From Paenibacillus alvei DSM 29 (GTDB lineage Bacteria > Bacillota > Bacilli > Paenibacillales > Paenibacillaceae), in the NCBI RefSeq assembly GCF_000293805.1, contig NZ_AMBZ01000006.1, forward strand, positions 411,345 through 475,344: a stretch of DNA of 64,000 nt, in the 5' to 3' direction. Under the pieces are notes generated by a model. It saw nothing but the letters and a program-made list of their open reading frames with translations, did no database searches and had not been told where the DNA came from. Every line of letters begins with the position of its first letter. Positions within the stretch are counted from its first letter, which is position 1. Made by a program: the position numbers and the translations under genes. Positions 9,074 through 18,167 of the stretch are shown piece after piece.

Positions 9074-9119
9074 AAAAAAGGGAGAAGCCCGTTTCGGTAC
9101 ACGAGCATCTCCCTTTATT
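9074..9119 (-). terminator. Terminator downstream of the YdcF-like gene
   Basis: AAAGGGAGA and TCTCCCTTT form a 9-base stem (about 9077-9085 and 9108-9116), flanked by an A-run on the left that reads as a U-tract on the minus strand. It sits just past the end of the gene at 9129. Confidence 0.75.
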
Positions 9120-9128
9120 CCATATTGG

Positions 9129-9863
9129 TTACACAAGAAAAGCCTTAATCATCGCGAGAAATTCGCGAATCATATTCGTTGGTTTAAGATGTGTTGGGGA
9201 ATCGCTGGAGATTCCGTATGGTGCGAATCCAATTCTCTTAGCAAGCATCTTGGATCGATACATGTGAAAGTCACTCGTAACGATCATCAGGTTCGTTTTA
9301 AAGACTCCTCTATCTTGAAGTAAAGCTTGTGAGAACCGCAAGTTTTCTTTCGTGGTTGTCGATTTGCTTTCTACAATTATTTGTTCCTTGGAAACGCCGT
9401 TTCGAATAAGATACTGCGCCATTGCAACCGCCTCCGGTATATCTTCGCCAGGTCCCTGGCCTCCCGAGACGATGACAGGTATTTGAGGATTTGCACGAAT
9501 ATATGGCAGGCTGGCATCGAGCCTATCTTTCAATGTAGCGGATAGCTCAGTGCCTTTAAGCCCGGTACCGAGCACAATTACATAATCAACGGGCATCTGA
9601 TCACGATCATCCGAGCCCATCTCCGATAGGATAAGCGATTCAATGACGATAAATAGAATTAGGCATGCTGCTGTGCCAATGAGCAAAACGTTGCGGAACC
9701 ACTTATGCTTACGATAGTTAAATTTACTCAACAGAATATAGAGAAAACTTAGTGAGCATATCAACGCGACCTCAAAAGTCCTCCCGTATATAACGAACAA
9801 TCCAATACACAGCCCAATCAAAGCAATATCAATAAACTGTGACTTCCGATTCCAGCTATTCAT
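9129..9863 (-). CDS. YdcF/SanA/ElyC-type DUF218 membrane protein
   Basis: 244 residues with three or so hydrophobic helices in the first 90, then a soluble DUF218 domain. Diagnostic segments are DYVIVLGTGLKG near residue 90, IPVIVSGGQGPGEDIPEA, the serine/threonine-rich SKSTTTKENLRFS, and MIVTSDFHMYRSKMLAKRIG. The family is linked to cell-envelope integrity (SanA, ElyC in enteric bacteria); the biochemical activity is unclear. It is followed by a terminator and preceded 15 bases upstream by a small zinc-ribbon membrane protein, so both may be in one transcript. Confidence 0.85.
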   Translation of the reverse strand: MNSWNRKSQFIDIALIGLCIGLFVIYGRTFEVALICSLSFLYILLSKFNYRKHKWFRNVLLIGTAACLILFIVIESLILSEMGSDDRDQMPVDYVIVLGTGLKGTELSATLKDRLDASLPYIRANPQIPVIVSGGQGPGEDIPEAVAMAQYLIRNGVSKEQIIVESKSTTTKENLRFSQALLQDRGVFKTNLMIVTSDFHMYRSKMLAKRIGFAPYGISSDSPTHLKPTNMIREFLAMIKAFLV

Positions 9864-9878
9864 CTCACTCTCCTGCTT

Positions 9879-10181
9879 CTATGAGTTCACCAAGGTTAAT
9901 CCACACTCTGGACAAATACGCTCATCCTTGCTCACCCGTTGTCCACAGCCTGGACAGCATTCACAATGACGAGTATCATCGCCTTGGTTAACAGATTGTG
10001 GAGTTGGTGCATGAACGAGTGTATGCCCGTTACCCATGCGCATTTCCACTAATATATCTCTTATTTCTTTTATGTGCTCGGCCATCTTAGACTGTTCAAC
10101 GGCAGATTGTATCAAATGATACCAAATATATAATCCGATTACAGCAAGAATGATGATAACAACAATCTCCAAATGATTCAT
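9879..10181 (-). CDS. Small membrane protein with C-terminal zinc ribbon
   Basis: About 100 residues: one transmembrane helix close to the N terminus (IVVIIILAVIGLYIWYHLI), a polar middle, and a C-terminal zinc ribbon CCPGCG...ICPECG with two CxxC pairs. The start is uncertain: ATG 10181 is preceded by GAGAGG with no spacer, and a TTG at 10211 would add ten hydrophobic residues. Such zinc-ribbon membrane proteins are common in bacilli without assigned function. It lies 15 bases upstream of the YdcF-like gene. Confidence 0.7.
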   Translation of the reverse strand: MNHLEIVVIIILAVIGLYIWYHLIQSAVEQSKMAEHIKEIRDILVEMRMGNGHTLVHAPTPQSVNQGDDTRHCECCPGCGQRVSKDERICPECGLTLVNS

Positions 10182-10275
10182 CCTCTCAATTATGATGAAA
10201 TAGAAAAACAAAATTAAATTGTGCAGAATGCCTCTATAAGTATCTTTGCTGTCTGCGGTTCTCTATGTCAAGAAC

Positions 10276-10611
10276 CTATTTTACAAGCACTCGACAATTG
10301 AATGGCTTCATGGAATCGCATACGTTCTCACCCGGAGCTTCACGGAAATAACGCTTCGTCTTGTCTGAATTATCTGCTCGATGAATATAGCCAATCGACT
10401 TGAATTAGTGAACCATATGTTCAAAGTCATCCCACGAACGAACAGATATTTGAATATCGATAATCGGCTTGGCTGCCAATCCTTCCACAGAAGTAGAACC
10501 AATATGGTAGATCCGAGCAACTGCATCGCCTAGCGCTCCTCTTGTCCGTCGTCCACTCTCAAGAAATTCCGTTTTCCACGATGAATGGTAAGGCACAATA
10601 TCAATCTCCAT
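10276..10611 (-). pseudogene. Broken GrpB/UPF0157-family gene
   Basis: The frame starts well with the GrpB signature YHIGSTSVEGLAAKPIIDI but meets TAA at 10405-10407 after 68 codons. Reading through gives LGYIHRAD-like family sequence (GYIHRADNSDKTKRYFREAP), so the nonsense codon interrupts a real gene. Soon after that the similarity ends and the frame closes at 10276, leaving about 110 of the usual 170 residues. GrpB-family proteins are nucleotidyltransferase-fold proteins of unclear role. An intact paralogue is present at 37279. Confidence 0.8.
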
Positions 10612-10716
10612 AAGTCTTGCTATCTCCTCAAAAGTCTTCTAGTTTCATGTGCATAGACAATTATAGATGGCGCACAGTCACTTCAACAGTAGCTGACACC
10701 TATCAAGTACCCCCGT

Positions 10717-11115
10717 CTATACAACCGTGTCAGTCACAATCGCCTGTACTTCGATCTCAACGAGCAGGGCAGGATCGATAAGCGCCTTAACTTCCACCAT
10801 GGTAGCTACCGGGCAAATGTCGCGGAAAAATTCACCGTGAGCTCTGCCGATTTCTTCCCACTTTGATATGTCTGTGACGAATATTCTCGTTCGTACAACA
10901 TCGGACATACTGGCCCCAACTTCGTGAAGCGCATCAGAAATAACTTGTAGAATATATGTAGTTTGCGCATAGGCATCATTCACACCGACCGCTTTACCAT
11001 CGCGCATCGCTGTTGTGCCCGCAACTTCGACTTGATTGCCCACTCGTATCACTCGGCAATAGCCTACCAACGGCTCCCAAGGTGATCCTGTAGTTACCCG
11101 GACTCGTTCAGTCAT
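10717..11115 (-). CDS. RidA/YjgF-family protein (Rid-type enamine deaminase fold)
   Basis: 132 residues, the standard length. Family blocks visible are VEVAGTTAMRDGK, a long central helix with QTTYILQVISDALHEVGASMSDVVRTRIFVTD (in which the conserved Arg of RTRIFVTD positions the substrate carboxylate in RidA), and a C-terminal VEVKALIDPALLVEIE that carries the usual Glu. RidA hydrolyses reactive 2-aminoacrylate and related enamines. The present sequence starts VRVTTGSPWE and resembles the less characterised Rid1-7 side branches as well, so the exact activity is open. It is a single gene. Confidence 0.88.
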   Translation of the reverse strand: MTERVRVTTGSPWEPLVGYCRVIRVGNQVEVAGTTAMRDGKAVGVNDAYAQTTYILQVISDALHEVGASMSDVVRTRIFVTDISKWEEIGRAHGEFFRDICPVATMVEVKALIDPALLVEIEVQAIVTDTVV

Positions 11116-11151
11116 GTATCCAACTCCCTCTATATTACTCCGATGTTACCA

Positions 11152-11703
11152 TTAGAGCTTCTTATAATAAATAACGGTTGCGTGGTAACTTCCATCTGCA
11201 GACTTGGCGAATTCCGGAATCCGCCCAGCTTCTATATACCCATTCGAGTGGTACAACAAGTTGGAAGGATCTCCTTCTCTTGTATCAAGCACCAGCAGGC
11301 TTCGTGCTTCATCGTGCGCGCAGTCTTCCACAATACGCAGCAACCCCTTGGCAATTCCCATTCTTCGCTGGGATGGGTGCACCATCAGCTTCGCCACTTC
11401 CGCACGATGAAGGGCATTGGGCTTTTGAGCGAGATGCAGTTGAATTGTACCGCACACTTGACCGTTAACTACTGCAATCCACAGACGCATCCCAGGCTGC
11501 AGTACTTCGGCCCAATAGTCTTCCGCCATCTTACGATCCAGCGGAGGCAGGAAACCTATTGATGCATTATCATTCACGATGTCCATTAACAACGAAGATA
11601 ACCCATGAAGCACTTCTTCATCCAACTGCTCCACCTGTCTAATTTGAACACGATTATCTATAGAACTCCACTCCGTTCGTCTGTCATCTATATTCCAGAA
11701 CAT
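11152..11703 (-). CDS. GNAT-family N-acetyltransferase
   Basis: 183 residues with the acetyl-CoA binding motif A visible as LMVHPSQRRMGIAKGLLRIVE (R/Q-x-x-G-x-A), preceded by the beta-strand AEVAKL and followed by LLVLDTREGDPSNLLYHSNGYIEAGRIP, where the late aromatic residues close the fold. It probably acetylates a small amine; no substrate-defining feature is seen. The start codon at 11703 has a poor ribosome binding site, so translation may begin a little downstream. It is one of many GNAT genes in this window. Confidence 0.82.
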   Translation of the reverse strand: MFWNIDDRRTEWSSIDNRVQIRQVEQLDEEVLHGLSSLLMDIVNDNASIGFLPPLDRKMAEDYWAEVLQPGMRLWIAVVNGQVCGTIQLHLAQKPNALHRAEVAKLMVHPSQRRMGIAKGLLRIVEDCAHDEARSLLVLDTREGDPSNLLYHSNGYIEAGRIPEFAKSADGSYHATVIYYKKL

Positions 11704-11886
11704 GCTTCACAAAATCCTCAATTCCCATGATATCTATTATTATCCACTTCAACAGAGCCTGTCAAAGAAAGAAGTGCCTAAAAAACATCGACAATACTGC
11801 TCCTACTCTCTTTACTTCAATCGTACCGATAGGTATAATTCGAGCCAATGCTCCATTTGTCAATTCAGTATAGGAGGAGTAATAAC

Positions 11887-12678
11887 ATGCCTGAGATTGA
11901 GTGTCCCTACGGCCTTATTTTGTATTTTGGCAGCGACCATTTATCTTTTCTCACGAACAAGGTACAGGCAGATAATCACAGCCATAATTACATTCAGCTT
12001 ACGATCGGCCTCCAGCAAGATGTAGTGATCACCGTAGAAGAACAAGCCTATCAAGCCTCTGGCTTCATTTTGCAGTCCAATGCCGTTCATGAGCTGCACG
12101 GACTTGGACAATGGCAATGGTATATGCTCGTCAACCCTGAATCCGCATTCGGTGAGCACCTGAAGCGAACCTATTTACAGAATTCGAAAATGCATGTCCT
12201 GAGCAGCATTCAAATAGAAGCGCTGCAGCATCTTGCAATCGCGCAATTATTCTCAATAAAGGATCCTGACGATTACGGCAGTACATGGAGCACATGCAAG
12301 CACATATTGGGTTTTCCAGATAACAGCCTCAGCAACCTGCAATCTGTTCTGGATGAACGTCTCCACAGCATCATGCAAGCAATTGAGACGATTCCTGCTC
12401 ATCAATTGACCGTGAAGACACTTAGTAAGAAACTATTTCTATCTGAGAGCAGACTGTCCCATCTATTTAAAAATAGGGCTGGCATTTCACTAGCAAGTTA
12501 CCTTGTTCATCACAAATTAGAAACTGCATTTCATGCCATCTTTAACGGAAAACCCATGACCGAGGCTGCTATGGACGCGGGCTTTAATAGCTCCTCTCAT
12601 TTTTCAAGAACGGTAAGAGACAAGCTTGGCATGACTGCTCGCGCAATTGTTCAACATAGCAGATATTTGAAAGTATAA
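11887..12678 (+). CDS. AraC-family transcriptional regulator
   Basis: The ATG at 11887 follows AGGAGGAG; the frame extends upstream without a better start. The 263-residue product has a variable N-terminal effector domain containing HNYIQLTIGLQQ, a cupin-like feature, and a C-terminal AraC DNA-binding region with two helix-turn-helices, LTVKTLSKKLFLSESRLSHLFK and MTEAAMDAGFNSSSHFSRTV. It precedes, on the same strand, a transglutaminase-like gene 38 bases downstream and is divergent from a GNAT gene; either could be its target. The effector is unknown. Confidence 0.88.
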   Translation: MPEIECPYGLILYFGSDHLSFLTNKVQADNHSHNYIQLTIGLQQDVVITVEEQAYQASGFILQSNAVHELHGLGQWQWYMLVNPESAFGEHLKRTYLQNSKMHVLSSIQIEALQHLAIAQLFSIKDPDDYGSTWSTCKHILGFPDNSLSNLQSVLDERLHSIMQAIETIPAHQLTVKTLSKKLFLSESRLSHLFKNRAGISLASYLVHHKLETAFHAIFNGKPMTEAAMDAGFNSSSHFSRTVRDKLGMTARAIVQHSRYLKV

Positions 12679-12716
12679 CGTCCCCCACTCCCTTATAGTT
12701 GAAGGGAGAAGGGGGA

Positions 12717-13364
12717 ATGGACATGAAATCCTATTTGCAGGCAACGTCGCTAGTCGATTATAACCATCCAACGATACAGAAGCTTATCTTAGAACGATTC
12801 TGGAATGAAGCCAATGACTACGAAAAGATTCGCCAAATATACGATTACGTGCGCAATCAAATTAAATTCGGTTATAACCGGGGAGACGATATACCCGCCT
12901 CAGAAGTTCTTGCAGATGGCTATGGCCAGTGCAATACGAAAAGCATCCTGCTTATGGCTTTACTGCGTGGAGTCGGAATCCCTTGTCGTATTCATGGCTT
13001 CTATATCGATAAGAAAATGCAAAAGGGAGCACTTACCGGCATTGTCTATACATTTGCTCCCCGCAACATTGTTCATGCCTGGACAGAGGTACAATATCAA
13101 GGGAAATGGATCGCTTTAGAAGGTGTCATTATTGATGATCCTTACCTATATCAAGTAAAAGAAATGCTTTGCAGCTATAATGGGGGCCATATCGGATACG
13201 GCGTTTCCGTGAAAGACAAAAAGAACATCAATTTATGCTGGCGTGGCGACAGCACCTATATTCAGAACTTTTCAATCACAGAGGATTTAGGCTGCTTCGA
13301 TAGCCCGGATGAATTTTTTCCGCCTATAACAATACGCAGAGTCCATTCAAAAAAGCCATGTTGA
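12717..13364 (+). CDS. Transglutaminase-like cysteine protease-fold protein
   Basis: About 215 residues. The core has the transglutaminase-like catalytic triad: Cys in ADGYGQCNTKSILLMALLR, His in NIVHAWTEVQYQGKW, and Asp in GVIIDDPYL. Such domains act as peptidases or amidases on peptides or cell-wall related substrates, less often as true cross-linkers. No signal peptide is seen, so the protein is predicted cytoplasmic. The start is ATG 12717 after a GAAGGGAGAAGGGGG purine-rich site (the next ATG, six bases later, is also possible). It follows the AraC gene closely and is ended by a terminator at 13457. Confidence 0.82.
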   Translation: MDMKSYLQATSLVDYNHPTIQKLILERFWNEANDYEKIRQIYDYVRNQIKFGYNRGDDIPASEVLADGYGQCNTKSILLMALLRGVGIPCRIHGFYIDKKMQKGALTGIVYTFAPRNIVHAWTEVQYQGKWIALEGVIIDDPYLYQVKEMLCSYNGGHIGYGVSVKDKKNINLCWRGDSTYIQNFSITEDLGCFDSPDEFFPPITIRRVHSKKPC

Positions 13365-13456
13365 ATTTGCTTCGCAAGCGGATCAATCGACGAACAGACG
13401 CAATACGGGAAGGCAAGTTGAAATAATATCAAGCTAAAGCTAACCTCAACATAAAC

Positions 13457-13491
13457 AGCCTATCTCTCCGAAGAGGATAGGCTATTTTTCT
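13457..13491 (+). terminator. Rho-independent terminator after the transglutaminase-like gene
   Basis: AGCCTATC (13457-13464) pairs with GATAGGCT (13476-13483) around an inner CTC/GAG; a T-rich tail TATTTTTCTTTCT follows. Confidence 0.88.
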
Positions 13492-13649
13492 TTCTCCTTC
13501 CCAATCGATTTAGGGCAACCAAAATTCGCCGACAGAGCCGCCACACGTTAAATGAAGCCCCGTTCTCAATTAAGGTGAGACTTTCGCTTGCTCATTGTCC
13601 TTCTCGCAATCTCTTTCACTTTATTATTCATGTGACAAGTCCTGCTTCA

Positions 13650-14531
13650 TTACGCCTGCGCGATTTTTGGGAGCTTTATGTGATCAAGAGATTGAAGACG
13701 ATTCGGCAAAATGAATAAATTATCATCTGATGCTTCTGGATACTCGACCCTAAATCCACCTTGCTCAGGATGAAATTGATAGTACACCCGTTCCGTCTGT
13801 TCTGTAGCAATCCGATGTACAAGTTGCGAAAGATCAATTTGCTTAGGGGACAGGACATCGTACAGTTGTATCGAATTTCCATCTTGCATAAAAATAACGA
13901 CTGCATCTAATTCTTCAATGAAATACAGATGATCCTCAAACACATGCAAGCAATACCAAGAGAAGATTCCTTCTGCATGAATAGCGTCGCACGTCGAACA
14001 TCTTACGTTCCGTGAAGCATAGTATCGCATGACAAGCTCCCAATCCTGTACCTCTGTTACGTTTAGCTTCCGCATGTGAGGACGATGGTCGAGTGCCACT
14101 TGCGTATTTATCACCGAGTAGAACTCCGGTTCTTGTACTTTACGAAAACCAAACTTCGGGTAGAAATCGAGAACCGTTCGATTCGCATATAAGTACATAA
14201 AGCTGCATTTTTGCTGATATTCTTCGATTACGATTTCCATTAGCTTTCTCGACAGTCCTTGATTCCGATACGCTTCATCCGTCATGACCGTGCCAATCAT
14301 AATGGCTTCGTGAATTTCATTGTTCACAATGATATCCATTACATTCACTGAGACATTCGCAATGACTCTATCTCCATCGGCATAGGAATAACAAATATAC
14401 CGATCATTCCAGCATCCTCGCTGATACCAATCTTCAAACTGAATGCCGAATGATCGCTGCGCCAATTCATTGAAGCTTACACGGTATTTATCGATGTCTT
14501 TATAATCCTTAATAAATACGAGTTCATTCAT
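13650..14531 (-). CDS. GNAT-family N-acetyltransferase with long C-terminal domain
   Basis: 293 residues. The GNAT core lies in the first half: IMIGTVMTDEAYRNQGLSRKLMEIVIEEY is motif A with R/N-Q-G-L-S, followed by FMYLYANRTVLDFYPKFGFRKVQ. The second half (from about residue 150) is a separate domain with a CSTCDAIHAEG segment, which recalls the two-domain architecture of Eis-like and related acetyltransferases. Substrate unknown. The ATG has a GAGGGAG site. It is a single gene between a terminator region and a P-loop kinase gene. Confidence 0.8.
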   Translation of the reverse strand: MNELVFIKDYKDIDKYRVSFNELAQRSFGIQFEDWYQRGCWNDRYICYSYADGDRVIANVSVNVMDIIVNNEIHEAIMIGTVMTDEAYRNQGLSRKLMEIVIEEYQQKCSFMYLYANRTVLDFYPKFGFRKVQEPEFYSVINTQVALDHRPHMRKLNVTEVQDWELVMRYYASRNVRCSTCDAIHAEGIFSWYCLHVFEDHLYFIEELDAVVIFMQDGNSIQLYDVLSPKQIDLSQLVHRIATEQTERVYYQFHPEQGGFRVEYPEASDDNLFILPNRLQSLDHIKLPKIAQA

Positions 14532-14687
14532 AATAACGCTCCCTCATCGCCTTGTTCATTTACCGGCTACTTATACTAGGTGACGCTCCGATCTGATATC
14601 CAGCATACCTTTCTCACACGAAGAGATCCCTTCTTCCACAGATCCTAGGTGTTCAATATTCTCCTCCCAAGTAGAAACTGTTGGAAA

Positions 14688-15197
14688 TTAAAGCGCTCGC
14701 CTTTCAATCGTATTCAGCAATGCACGGTTGTTGGCAATAATCACTCTCTTGCGATCATATTCATCAGTTAACTTCATAATGGCAGGAAGACTCTTCGCAA
14801 AATAATCCTTGTTCCAGACAAACAGCATCGTATATAAATTATGCAGTGTTTGCTTATAGTTGGCTGATTCAATTCCGAGCCTTGTTCGCACAAATCTGCG
14901 CACGACCCTAAATTGAGTTGCCAGCTTATTCGGTTTAATAATGACGATAATATCTGCTTGCCGAAAGCTATCCATCCCCCACTTGTAATGAACGCCTTCG
15001 ATAAGCCACGAGTCCTGCTGCAATATGTCCATCAGGAGTGCGTCTCTGACCTCGACTGGATTTCGATGCTGTTCCTCCTCTGTACGATTCCATACGAGAT
15101 TATCAAGCTCATAATACGGAACACTGTATTTCCTGGATAATTCCTTGGCTATGTATGTCTTTCCACTGCCGCAAGGGCCAATGATGCGAATTTTCAA
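14688..15197 (-). CDS. P-loop nucleoside/adenylate kinase-like protein (FlaR-type)
   Basis: 169 residues. A Walker A motif GPCGSGKTYIA lies at the N terminus, followed by YYELDNLVWN, DSWLIEGVHYKWG and IVIIKPNKLATQFRVVRRFVRTRLG, the pattern of small P-loop kinases annotated as FlaR or topology modulation protein. The name is historical; the sequence shows only a nucleotide-binding kinase-like fold of the adenylate kinase group. It is a monocistronic gene with a pseudogene directly upstream. Confidence 0.78.
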   Translation of the reverse strand: MKIRIIGPCGSGKTYIAKELSRKYSVPYYELDNLVWNRTEEEQHRNPVEVRDALLMDILQQDSWLIEGVHYKWGMDSFRQADIIVIIKPNKLATQFRVVRRFVRTRLGIESANYKQTLHNLYTMLFVWNKDYFAKSLPAIMKLTDEYDRKRVIIANNRALLNTIERRAL

Positions 15198-15239
15198 GTC
15201 TCCCCACCTTCTTTCTTTTAAGTGGTTCCTATGGTTTTT

Positions 15240-15624
15240 CTATCTAGCATCAGGTACATTGTTCTGCCACAGCCTTGTGACTCCGCGCATTCGCATGCCC
15301 TCAAGCTCAAGCTTATAAATATCCGGCATTGTCGTGGAGCCCCAGAACTCGAATCCGTAGGCAGGATCAAAATCATTCATCATCAAGGTCATAATGTCAC
15401 CATGTGTCCCGAGCATATGGGCTAGATGCAAAAACACCAATTGGCATATGGCGCAGCAACTCGACGATCTTCATCGCATCTTGTTCCCCAACGGCTGAAA
15501 TTCCCCTTGAGCGCTCTTGCCCTTCGATATATGGTGATTCACAATGTCTTACAAAATAAAGTGTAGTCGTCACATCCACCCACCTCATTTGCAAATGCAA
15601 GTTTAGACTATGCCAATCGCTCAT
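15240..15624 (-). pseudogene. Histidine phosphatase (phosphoglycerate mutase-like) gene with internal deletion
   Basis: The first part encodes TLYFVRHCESPYIEGQ..., with the catalytic RH(C/G)E motif, and continues to FASSPYAR. At that point the sequence jumps to a second family segment in another frame, THGDIMTLMMNDFDPAYGFEFWG...MPDIYKLELEG, which is the normal C-terminal end with the second catalytic His. The roughly 70-80 residues normally between SSPYAR and the T/C-HGD motif are absent and the frames no longer match. This is a true internal deletion and not a single-base error. The start near VTTTLYFVRH is approximate. Confidence 0.82.
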
Positions 15625-15645
15625 AACACTCCCCTTACACGACAG

Positions 15646-15679
15646 AACCCGACCAAAAAAGCGAGTTTTCAGTCGGGTT
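15646..15679 (-). terminator. Terminator of the phzF-like gene
   Basis: AACCCGAC (15646-15653) and GTCGGGTT (15672-15679) form an 8-base stem between the end of the PhzF-type gene and the phosphatase remnant. The tail after it on the minus strand (TCTGTCGTG) is not U-rich, so termination may be weak. Confidence 0.55.
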
Positions 15680-15724
15680 ACGTGGGGTCTTGTTGCGTTC
15701 TATCACATTCCACTATTATACACT

Positions 15725-16636
15725 TCAATTATCAATAAAGGTAGAAGGTTCATGTTCAACCTCAATTTTCTGAACGAATACCGCTGTTCCTTCAATAAAG
15801 ACCTCTATCCGATCCTCATTTCTCATAGCTCGAACTTTCACTCTGCCATCTCGATCGATTTCTTGTCCTTGCTCAATGTAGAAATCAGCAGCGTCCTGAT
15901 CGGTTCGCATGTATTGTAAATAGTAGGCCCCCATAACGCCAGAAGCCGTGCCTGTTACAGGATCTTCTTCCATACCCGAATATGGAGAGGAGAAGTGTCT
16001 GCCGTGCATAAACGATTCTGAATGATAAGTCTCCATACAGAATGGATGCACAGACGCACGCGGGAACTCAGTCATTATACTTGGGAACATTGCATTCATG
16101 GGTTTCATGGTCTTACACTTTTCAAGACTCTTGATCGGTACGAGCAAAGTCCATACGCCTGTACTCCCATAGACAATAGGTGTGGTCATGTCGATATCTT
16201 CCGCCTGCAGTCCAATTGCTTCCGCTAATCGGGCGATATTGCCTTGAAACGGAATAAATTCCGAGCTGTTTTGCTTCATTTTAATGAATAATTGCCCTTC
16301 ATGAAGCGTGAATTCGATCGGTAATATACCTGCTTTCGTCTCTATGTTAATGTGTGTCTTCTCTCCGAAAAATCCTTTCGAATGCAAAAAGTACAGCGAA
16401 GCAATGGTAGCATGGCCGCATAAATTCATTTCTTGGCCAGGCGTAAAATATCGCAATCTAACATCTGCTTGATCCGAATGAAGAATGAATGTCGTTTCAT
16501 TAAATCCGACCTGTTTCGCGGTTCGCTGCATATCTTGTTCGCTTAATCCATCTGCATCGAGTACAATGCCAGCTGGATTTCCCTTATGTGGAATCGTAGA
16601 GAATGCATCATAGTGAAGTACAGTGATTGTGCTCAT
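15725..16636 (-). CDS. PhzF-family isomerase
   Basis: 303 residues. Family landmarks: HKGNPAGIVLDADGL at the N terminus, VGFNETTFIL with the conserved catalytic-site Glu (Glu45 in PhzF), MNLCGHATIAS, and EEDPVTGTASG in the second half. PhzF folds like diaminopimelate epimerase and in phenazine producers isomerises trans-2,3-dihydro-3-hydroxyanthranilate, but most homologues work in other, unknown pathways. No other phenazine gene is in the window, so phenazine synthesis should not be inferred. It is a single gene with its own terminator. Confidence 0.88.
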   Translation of the reverse strand: MSTITVLHYDAFSTIPHKGNPAGIVLDADGLSEQDMQRTAKQVGFNETTFILHSDQADVRLRYFTPGQEMNLCGHATIASLYFLHSKGFFGEKTHINIETKAGILPIEFTLHEGQLFIKMKQNSSEFIPFQGNIARLAEAIGLQAEDIDMTTPIVYGSTGVWTLLVPIKSLEKCKTMKPMNAMFPSIMTEFPRASVHPFCMETYHSESFMHGRHFSSPYSGMEEDPVTGTASGVMGAYYLQYMRTDQDAADFYIEQGQEIDRDGRVKVRAMRNEDRIEVFIEGTAVFVQKIEVEHEPSTFIDN

Positions 16637-16788
16637 CGTTTTCCTGCCTTTCCCCCATTGATATGAACACCCTGTGTAGAATCATTTTACCATCATTCTT
16701 AGACAAAACAGCCTCTAGTCTCCTGCTCCTCATCCCCTGCACCAATTGCTTTTTCTCAGAAAAGTCTTTTTCGCGTGCCTATAAATAG

Positions 16789-17211
16789 TTAATCGATATC
16801 ATAGATTAGCCATTTCGAATCCGAATCTTTCCCTTTAATAAATACATACTGTGACGTGATAAAATCATCGTCATTCAACATATCATCAGCTAAGAGAAGA
16901 ACTTGATATGCCTTTTTCTGTTCCTGAATATGAATTGGAGCATGTAGCTTCACCGTTTTCAATTGATAGGTCGGCATGCCTATTATCGGACTATTTGGTG
17001 CAAACAACTTCATATATTCCTTCTCATTTCCATCATGCAAATACTCCATTCGTTTGTTAATCAACTGTACAATCTCGCGTTCATCCCGATTCAAATTCTT
17101 TGTTTCCAAATACATGGGCTCAGACTTGGATTTGCAGCCTTGAAGCAGAAGAAGAATCATGACGATACACAAAGTCTGCATGACGATTGCGTTTCTTCTG
17201 AATCGCCTCAT
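16789..17211 (-). CDS. Hypothetical lipoprotein
   Basis: 140 residues with a basic start (MRRFRRN), a hydrophobic core and the lipobox LLQGC, placing the lipidated Cys near residue 26. The exported remainder has a NTF2-like feel (NKRMEYLHDGNEKEYMKLFAPNSP, then a strand-rich tail YVFIKGKDSDSKWLIYDID), a fold common in small Firmicute lipoproteins, but I would not assign a function. It is monocistronic and divergent from the bcrC gene. Confidence 0.75.
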   Translation of the reverse strand: MRRFRRNAIVMQTLCIVMILLLLQGCKSKSEPMYLETKNLNRDEREIVQLINKRMEYLHDGNEKEYMKLFAPNSPIIGMPTYQLKTVKLHAPIHIQEQKKAYQVLLLADDMLNDDDFITSQYVFIKGKDSDSKWLIYDID

Positions 17212-17442
17212 TTATCCAACACTCCTTTGTTGCAGATTTGTTCAACATTTTCATTTTGAATTCTTAACTCATTTGCATCATTTATGATCTGTCACGTGAT
17301 GACTTTGCGCCAATTATGATAAGATTTTAATCTAATATTAAGAATTTATTAAGGAGCAATTAAAGCCCTCTCTCTATACTAAGCATATTAGATGAATCCT
17401 ACATCTATCATTTTATCGAAGTTGCAAGGAGGAAGAGTATAC

Positions 17443-18042
17443 GTGTCATTATCACAACTTAATATTGAGATGTTTCGGGGAATCAATGATTTAGGCAAGC
17501 AGTTCTCATTTCTAAATCCGTCTGTCGTATTCATAGCTGAATATACGCTGTATATGTTAGCGGCTTGCATGTTGCTTTTTTGGTTCACACGTACAACATC
17601 CAATCGCATGATGGTTCTTCAAGCTGGATTTGCCTTCATTTTGGCAGAGATTATAGGGAAAGCAGTCAGCATGCTCCACTCGCATCATCAACCGTTCGCC
17701 GTACTGCCCCAGGTGAGCAAGCTGATTAACCACGCAATCGATAATTCTTTTCCGAGCGATCATACGATCTTATTTTTCTCCGTATGTGTATCGTTCTGGC
17801 TTATGCGCAAAAGAGCGGGCTGGGTGTGGCTCGTGTTGGCGGGTTGTGTAGCGATATCACGTGTATGGGTTGGCGTGCATTATCCGGTGGATATTGCGGC
17901 AGGCGCTGTCATTGGTATTGTTTCGGCTCTTATTGTGTACTGGTCGTCAACTAGATTTACTTGGCTGTCACGCTTGCTTGACATGTATGAGAATATGGAA
18001 CAGCGTGTACTTCCAACGAAGAATAAATCGAACAATATGTAA
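17443..18042 (+). CDS. bcrC: Undecaprenyl-diphosphatase BcrC (PAP2 superfamily)
   Basis: The GTG at 17443 follows AAGGAGG; an upstream ATG at 17392 would bury that site. The 199-residue product is a five- or six-helix membrane protein with the three PAP2 motifs: KAVSMLHSHHQPF (motif 1, degenerate K-x6-RP form), FPSDHTILFFSV (motif 2) and SRVWVGVHYPVDIAAGAVIG (motif 3, catalytic His and Asp). BcrC recycles undecaprenyl pyrophosphate for cell-wall synthesis and protects from bacitracin. It is monocistronic, ended by a large hairpin. Confidence 0.88.
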   Translation: MSLSQLNIEMFRGINDLGKQFSFLNPSVVFIAEYTLYMLAACMLLFWFTRTTSNRMMVLQAGFAFILAEIIGKAVSMLHSHHQPFAVLPQVSKLINHAIDNSFPSDHTILFFSVCVSFWLMRKRAGWVWLVLAGCVAISRVWVGVHYPVDIAAGAVIGIVSALIVYWSSTRFTWLSRLLDMYENMEQRVLPTKNKSNNM

Positions 18043-18057
18043 TGATAGGAGTATGAA

Positions 18058-18112
18058 AAGGGACGCACCCATTTTAGAAAATGATGAAATGGCGCGTCCC
18101 TTCTGTTATTTT
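18058..18112 (+). terminator. Terminator after bcrC
   Basis: AAGGGACGC (18058-18066) pairs with GCGTCCCTT (18094-18102), with the inner CCATTTT/GAAATGG extending the stem; TCTGTTATTTT follows. Confidence 0.85.
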
Positions 18113-18167
18113 AGTCGTGAATAGCTTACTTCGAGCGAGTGAACAGTAAACATAAAAATATTCCGCA

